Shown piece after piece: positions 59,501-64,000 of a DNA stretch of 64,000 nt. A program made the position numbers and the translations under genes. Source of the stretch: Mansonella perstans (lineage: Eukaryota > Nematoda > Chromadorea > Rhabditida > Onchocercidae). Position 1 is the stretch's first letter, and each line of letters starts with the position of its first letter. Under the pieces are notes generated by a model that made no database searches, was not told the DNA's origin, and saw only the letters and a list, made by a program, of their open reading frames with translations. Location: assembly GCA_037074765.1 (NCBI GenBank), contig JBAMDO010000124.1:62001-126000 (forward strand), written 5' to 3'.

Positions 59501-60910
59501 GATTGTAATATGAATATAGAGTGGAACTGTTTAAAGCATTTGTGCTTGTAGATTACGAAATTATTGCTGATGTGTATCTAAGTAGAAGAAACTTTATTTA
59601 ATGATTCATTATGGTTGGCACTGAATAATTTTGATTTCAGCTGTGCAATTTATTTGGATTATATAATTTTTTATTTGTTTTTCTTAGGATGACAAGGGAC
59701 GCATACCATTAGTTGCACCAATTGAAAATGGGACTGTAATCGACTGCATTTTGTGCATGCTGGATACATTTGTTGGAGCGATGAATAAGAATGGATTTTT
59801 AGGCAAGTTATTCTTATTATATATTATTTTGTAGCGTGGATGCCTCATGTCCATGTTGAATTGAAGAACGATTCTAATGGCAGAAACAGAAAAAATACTC
59901 CAGATTTATGATGAATAGCAGTCTGGCAAGTTTATAAGGTTTTTAAGTTTTTTGATGTTAAAATGTTATTTTCAATCGTTTCTTGGAACTGTTCAGTTTT
60001 TTTTTGGTCTGAAATTCTGGATGTGCTCGTAATGATTTGGAATATCGTTTAAAACGGAGTAGGTGGAAAAACGGGAATTTAAAATTATTATTTTCTTTGC
60101 CAAGGAAAGGTCTTGAAACTTTAACAAATAGAAAAATCTAACTTCGGTTTTCAATTATTTTTTAAGTTGGACTAATGATTTCCAATCTTCTTTTGACTTA
60201 GGATCACTTGGGTTTTAAGGTTGCATGGTCAAAAGTGATAAATCCTATCAATTTGAAAAGAAACTTCAATCAAAACTTTTTATATATTAGTTAAATTTAT
60301 AGTAACATTATATAAAAAAAAAACGGATATTTTTAATAGAGAATCGATTTGGTCTTTATCAATGTGATGTTTGAGTTTGCATCTTCATGAATTAGTCAAA
60401 GTACAGCTTCTAAAAAAAAAAACAATTCTATTTAATATCACCGTGGCAATGCTCTTCGAACCATATTTTAGCTCTTGCTGACCATTGGTTGGAGACTATT
60501 TAGACCTATTGTTTTGAAAGAAACTATGTTACTGAAAGCCTTTGTTATCAGTGCGAAAAGGATCTAACTTTTTGATCTCTATTAGTGTTGAATTCTGAAA
60601 AAGAATTAGACGGTAACATCTTGATTTCTCAGAGTGTTTATAGAATAAGCAATATAGATTTTTATATATAAAAAAGGCATCATCAAAAATAAGTTTTAAT
60701 TTATCTTCTGGAAGTAAAAAGCCTTACTTTCTTTTCGGAGAATATGATATGCATCATGAGGATTCTTTTAATTCAGAAATCAACTCGTCACTTTTTTTTT
60801 AAATTCCAGCAGCAATTCATCAGTTTCGGAAAACGGGGCGTGCAGACGCACCTGTTTGTGTTCCATCATTTACAGAAGCCGAGGCTGAAGCAGAAGGCGA
60901 TTTCTATTAA
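50600..60910 (+). CDS. Ankyrin-repeat protein, PP6 regulatory subunit type (ANKRD28/44/52-like)
   Basis: ANKRD28/44/52 are long all-ankyrin scaffolds that bind protein phosphatase 6 with SAPS subunits. Exons: 50600-50620, 51412-51623, 51961-52124, 52413-52518, 52905-53171, 53618-53720, 54155-54384, 54601-54759, 55038-55251, 55364-55477, 55938-56172, 56627-56810, 57060-57283, 57665-57864, 58244-58454, 58688-58871, 59071-59155, 59688-59802, 60810-60910. All phases agree; 1042 residues, close to human ANKRD28 (1053). The start MASLILK-AELLKAVLLND parallels MAFLKLRDQPSLVQAIFNGD, which supports the tiny first exon. About two dozen ankyrin units follow (TSPLHLASFYGYHAIVNALI, FTPLHYAVQ, RTALHHAARKGYTKVASTLL). 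Near the end, GRIPLVAPIENGTVIDCILC replaces the family [20 protein letters not shown]. The acidic C terminus ends EAEAEAEGDFY. The last intron uses a GC donor at 59803. A larger ankyrin family member is the main alternative; length and both ends favour this subfamily. Confidence 0.92.
54820..54841 (+). repeat. Copy of exon 8 sequence inside the next intron of the ankyrin gene
   Basis: 22 nt at 54820-54841 match 54705-54726 of exon 8 with a single mismatch (core ATCGTATCGGACGA, then CAGCTTT). The copy lies 60 bp into the following intron, has no splice sites and does not extend the reading frame. It looks like a small local duplication. Confidence 0.7.
58116..58137. repeat. 22-nt poly-T run
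   Basis: Homopolymer in the intron before the exon at 58244. Prone to sequencing and slippage error; no coding effect. Confidence 0.9.
59803..59804 (+). other. Non-canonical GC splice donor
   Basis: The exon ending at 59802 is followed by GCAAGT rather than GT. Using it gives phase 1, which joins exactly to the CA-GCA start of the final exon at 60810 and keeps the frame to the stop. No in-frame GT nearby does this. GC-AG introns with an otherwise strong donor are a known minor class. Confidence 0.75.
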
Positions 60911-61110
60911 CGAATAACGCTTTGTTTTGCAGTTTGTGACTTTTATGTATCGTGCGGGTATGCCTTAATATCAGGAAATTATTGATATGTTATCGTGTAT
61001 TGATTGTTATCGTACTCTTTTTCTTTTGTGAATTTGAAATGACGAACATGGAAATATGATTTTGTTTTTTTTTGAGCAGTCTGACAATTTTGTCTATTGT
61101 TCAGGAACGA

Positions 61111-61116
61111 AATAAA
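61111..61116 (+). terminator. Poly(A) signal of the ankyrin gene
   Basis: AATAAA lies 200 nt after the ankyrin stop, followed by a T-rich stretch, the usual nematode 3'-end arrangement. Confidence 0.55.
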
Positions 61117-63479
61117 GTGGGAAGTGGGATGATTTTCTATTTATTTTCTCTCAAAAATCTTTTCGCTTGTAGTTTGTTTCCTGATATTTTTAGAAATGTA
61201 GGTAATTTTAAGGTAAACATGAAATAAGCCTAAAGTATAAAGAAATTTAGTCCAGCAAATACCAAATGTGCAAATATGCTTTGCCCAAAAAGAAAAAATT
61301 TGTTGGGATTTTGCTTCTAGAAATTTTTATTTTATTTCAAATATAGTCCTTTTAATTATACAGTTGCTTTTGCCATTTGTGTTGGATTTACTTTATGCCA
61401 AATCCATCCGCGACAGAAAAGCCCTGCCAAAGTAAGACTCGTTTCTGTTTTGTTCCAGCAGTTTATAGATTGATCCATATTTAAGGGCAGCGTATCGGTA
61501 TCGAAATTTTTTGCAACGTTCCGATACATTTAGCATTTAATATTCTGGCGATGAATTAGTTTTTGTTTTTCCAGTGTTACTAATATGATCACATACATCG
61601 TGATAGTTTTAATTATACAAATAATAGTGGGAAAGATGTTAGTGGAACAGTCATCATTGCAGGGTACATTATGTATAATTAAAGAATTGAAAATATTGAT
61701 CTCAATTTTTTTTTATTACTGATATAGCGATATTTTTTTGTTTAGCTAACACAATGTGATATTTCTAACAATATTGTACACACCATATTTAGTTATGACA
61801 CCCAGACTTTCAGAATTATGTTCACAAATACCCTTTGAAATTTGCAAGTGTTTGCCTTGTATTTTCTTGGTGTTTGTATGTTTGCTCAATTTTTCTTTCT
61901 TCCAAATAAGACTTATTCATTTATTATGGAGTTTTTTTCTTCTTGACTGGTCTTATATTATGATATCATGTTTATCCTTTCTATCTCCCGTGATATGACA
62001 AATAAAGCACTTTCATTTGGAGCATATTAAATGAACACATATATTGAGTAAATATTCACTGAATAGAAATCATTCATTGGATGACTTTTATTATTACTTG
62101 ATTTCTTCAACTTATGGGAATCATAAAACTTTAATTCGGTCATAATAATCAGTGTAGTTTTGTAACCTTAACTCTTACTTTTTTTTTTTGCATAATTTAC
62201 TCTGTGATTGAATCGGATTTTTTGAATCATTTTTAAAATGCACCAGCCAGTAGTATTGTACTAATATTTATTTCAATTAAGGGAAGGAGGGACAGCAATG
62301 CAAGAACCTAAGTTTGGTAATAAAATAATAAGTATGTGCAAAAAGGGAAACAAAAAAGGATGAAAGATGGGGTCAGCGGAGAAAGTGATCATCTCCGACT
62401 GTTTGACCTCAAACAAGTTTTTTTATTTCAGGGAAAGTAGAATGGAGGAAAAAGTGATATTGGTGCTGAGGTGTTATGACAACGGGCTCATACCGTTGTT
62501 TCATTCGTTTATTTATGACTTCCTCTTTGATCTTATCATATTGTTCTCTCCCTCTCTTGTCTCCGTTTATCTTTCTTAATTACAATTCATAATTTTTCAA
62601 AGATTTTCTCTTTCATAATTCATCAAAAAATAAATTCAATTTCTCAATTCAGTATCAGTTTTTGTGGAAACTTCCCATGAATTCCGTATTTTCCCTAAAT
62701 TCAATGCGGAGAGGAAGAGAGGAGAGACGAGAATTAAAGCAGAAGTGGTTCTTTCATATTTGTTTTCTGTTTTTCTCTTGAAGGGAATTTGGTAATGAAA
62801 TTATTTAATATTTTAAAATTATACAAGAAACGATTTAGAAGTTTCTGGTTTTTCTTTTTAGCATGCTAAATGGTCAGTTGAATTGGATAACTGTGAAGAA
62901 ACCAAGTTGGAGACATATTTTCGAATATTTATGATACCATCCCTTACCTTTATCATATTACATATCATCTATCACTCATTTTATATATAGTATTTTTAAC
63001 TTTGCTCATCGTATATAATATTTTTCACTTCACGCCATACCAATCATTATATCAAGTTATTCCAATTAAAAATATTATTTTTTTATTTTAAATAATTTTA
63101 ATTTTAATTGTTTCAGTTCCTCTATTCATCCACATGTTTTAGTAATGCAGAACTTTGTGGCGGTTGCTTGCTGATCATTTCTGATGATCTCGTGACCTGA
63201 TTCATGATCAGCTGTTCACACAGAGTTTCTGACGGAGATAATACATTTTGTTATTAAAAGCAAAATGAATTAAATTTTTTATTTGATGATGAAATATGTC
63301 GTTAGTTTCATCAAACAGCACTTCAAATCATAGGAAAAAAAAACCAAACAAGTAGATATGTATAATCTAGTACTGGTTATTTAATCCTGGCTAACATTCC
63401 AATACATTACATACTGCACTATTTCCTTGTTATTTCCTGGATGTTCGTTCTTCATATGACGTATTCTCATTATATTTAG
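61117..63479. other. Intergenic, no gene supported
   Basis: Mostly AT-rich. Plus-strand frames at 61756-61998 and 62367-62579 are open but hydrophobic, T-rich in composition, without splice signals or a recognisable domain, so they are left out. A slightly GC-richer stretch lies at 62340-62560. Confidence 0.5.
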
Positions 63480-63485
63480 CTATAC

Positions 63486-63588
63486 TGCCAAATCCATATA
63501 ATCTTCATTTAGGTAAATTTTATTAGCTCGGGCGGTGGCTATTTTCTGTGTCTTCAATCTTTCGAATACTTTTTTTCTCACGATCCGT
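63486..63588 (-). CDS. Possible exon of an unknown minus-strand gene
   Basis: On the minus strand, TTTTAATAG gives an acceptor at 63589, followed by a basic, helix-like stretch including RIVRKKVFERLKTQK, ATARANKIY and LNEDYMDLA, up to a GTATAG donor at 63485. If not spliced there, a TAG follows at once, after which the same frame stays open for another 33 or so codons (HMKNEHPGNNKEIV). Codon pattern and amino-acid mix look genuine, but the family is not recognised. Flanking exons would lie further left or beyond the right edge. Confidence 0.3.
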
Positions 63589-63810
63589 CTATTAAAATTA
63601 TTTCAAAAGATTTTCAAATATTTGATAAAAATTTGACTGCTTTAAGATTAATTAATCTGTTCATAGCTAATGAAATTTTGTTCGTTTTATTTGGAATTGT
63701 TTTCGTTCACTTATCAATTTTTTCTCAACCACATATATAATTTTTAAATGATAATATCAGTGATGATGCTGCGGTGGTTGAATATACTGAAATGCTTACC
63801 ACCCTCTTCA
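63589..63810. other. Non-coding sequence at right edge
   Basis: AT-rich, no open frame of note. Could be intron of the possible minus-strand gene. Confidence 0.4.
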
Positions 63811-63851
63811 GTGCGTGTGTGTGTGCGTATGTCTACGTGTCTATGTGTGTT
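63811..63851. repeat. GT-rich microsatellite
   Basis: Imperfect (GT)n tract, GTGCGTGTGTGTGTGCG and on, with TCTAC interruptions. Confidence 0.8.
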
Positions 63852-64000
63852 GATTTATACAAAATATATTGTTATCACAGCTGATGTATGAATGGCCTAA
63901 AAGTGGTTCATAACGGATTCGGATTTTTTATTCATTTCATTCCATTCGCATACATTAATTTCTGATTTAAATAATATTAAAATACGAAGTGATGTTAAAT

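Overview
This is a eukaryotic, AT-rich stretch of nematode nuclear genome. Genes are split into many small exons. Introns are mostly 50-900 bp, begin GT and end in a pyrimidine-rich TTTCAG or TTTTAG, and interrupt conserved proteins in frame. Gene content (a DUOX maturation factor, cullin-3 and cullin-4, a nematocin/vasopressin-like receptor), base composition and intron size fit a spirurid, probably filarial, nematode. The species call is inference; no species-specific marker was recognised. I built the gene models by joining exons by hand and checking splice phase at every junction. In the five main models and the partial doxa-1 model every phase agrees.

Layout. 1-2669 (+): 3' part of a doxa-1/DUOXA gene, which enters from outside the window. 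3016-6054 (+): a string of short open segments resembling, in order, the C-terminal half of FANCD2, with stops and missing splice sites; probably a truncated pseudogene. 6950-14535 (-): a TPD52 (tumour protein D52) family gene with three alternative 5' ends, all entering the same common exon in the same phase. 15730-24438 (+): cul-4, 21 coding exons. 24439-27428: no gene seen. 27429-31271 (-): an oxytocin/vasopressin-type GPCR. 32172-37552: AT-rich, no gene seen. 37553-44320 (-): cul-3, 17 coding exons. 44333-50599: mostly empty, but with a GC-richer two-copy peptide-coding relic near 45.3-45.6 kb and a perfect hairpin near 48.9 kb. 50600-60910 (+): a 1042-residue ankyrin-repeat protein of the ANKRD28/44/52 (PP6 regulatory subunit) type, 19 coding exons, one with a GC donor. 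60911-64000: poly(A) signal, then mostly non-coding sequence with one possible minus-strand exon near 63.5 kb.

How the genes relate. cul-3 and cul-4 are both scaffolds of cullin-RING ubiquitin ligases and keep their RBX1-binding and NEDD8-acceptor regions. They lie about 13 kb apart (end to end) with convergent orientation and the receptor between them. Nothing suggests an operon: neighbours on the same strand are kilobases apart. doxa-1 would act with dual oxidase in cuticle cross-linking, the GPCR in neuropeptide signalling, TPD52 in vesicle trafficking, and the ankyrin protein in PP6 phosphatase complexes. No CRISPR array, tRNA, rRNA or complete transposon was seen.
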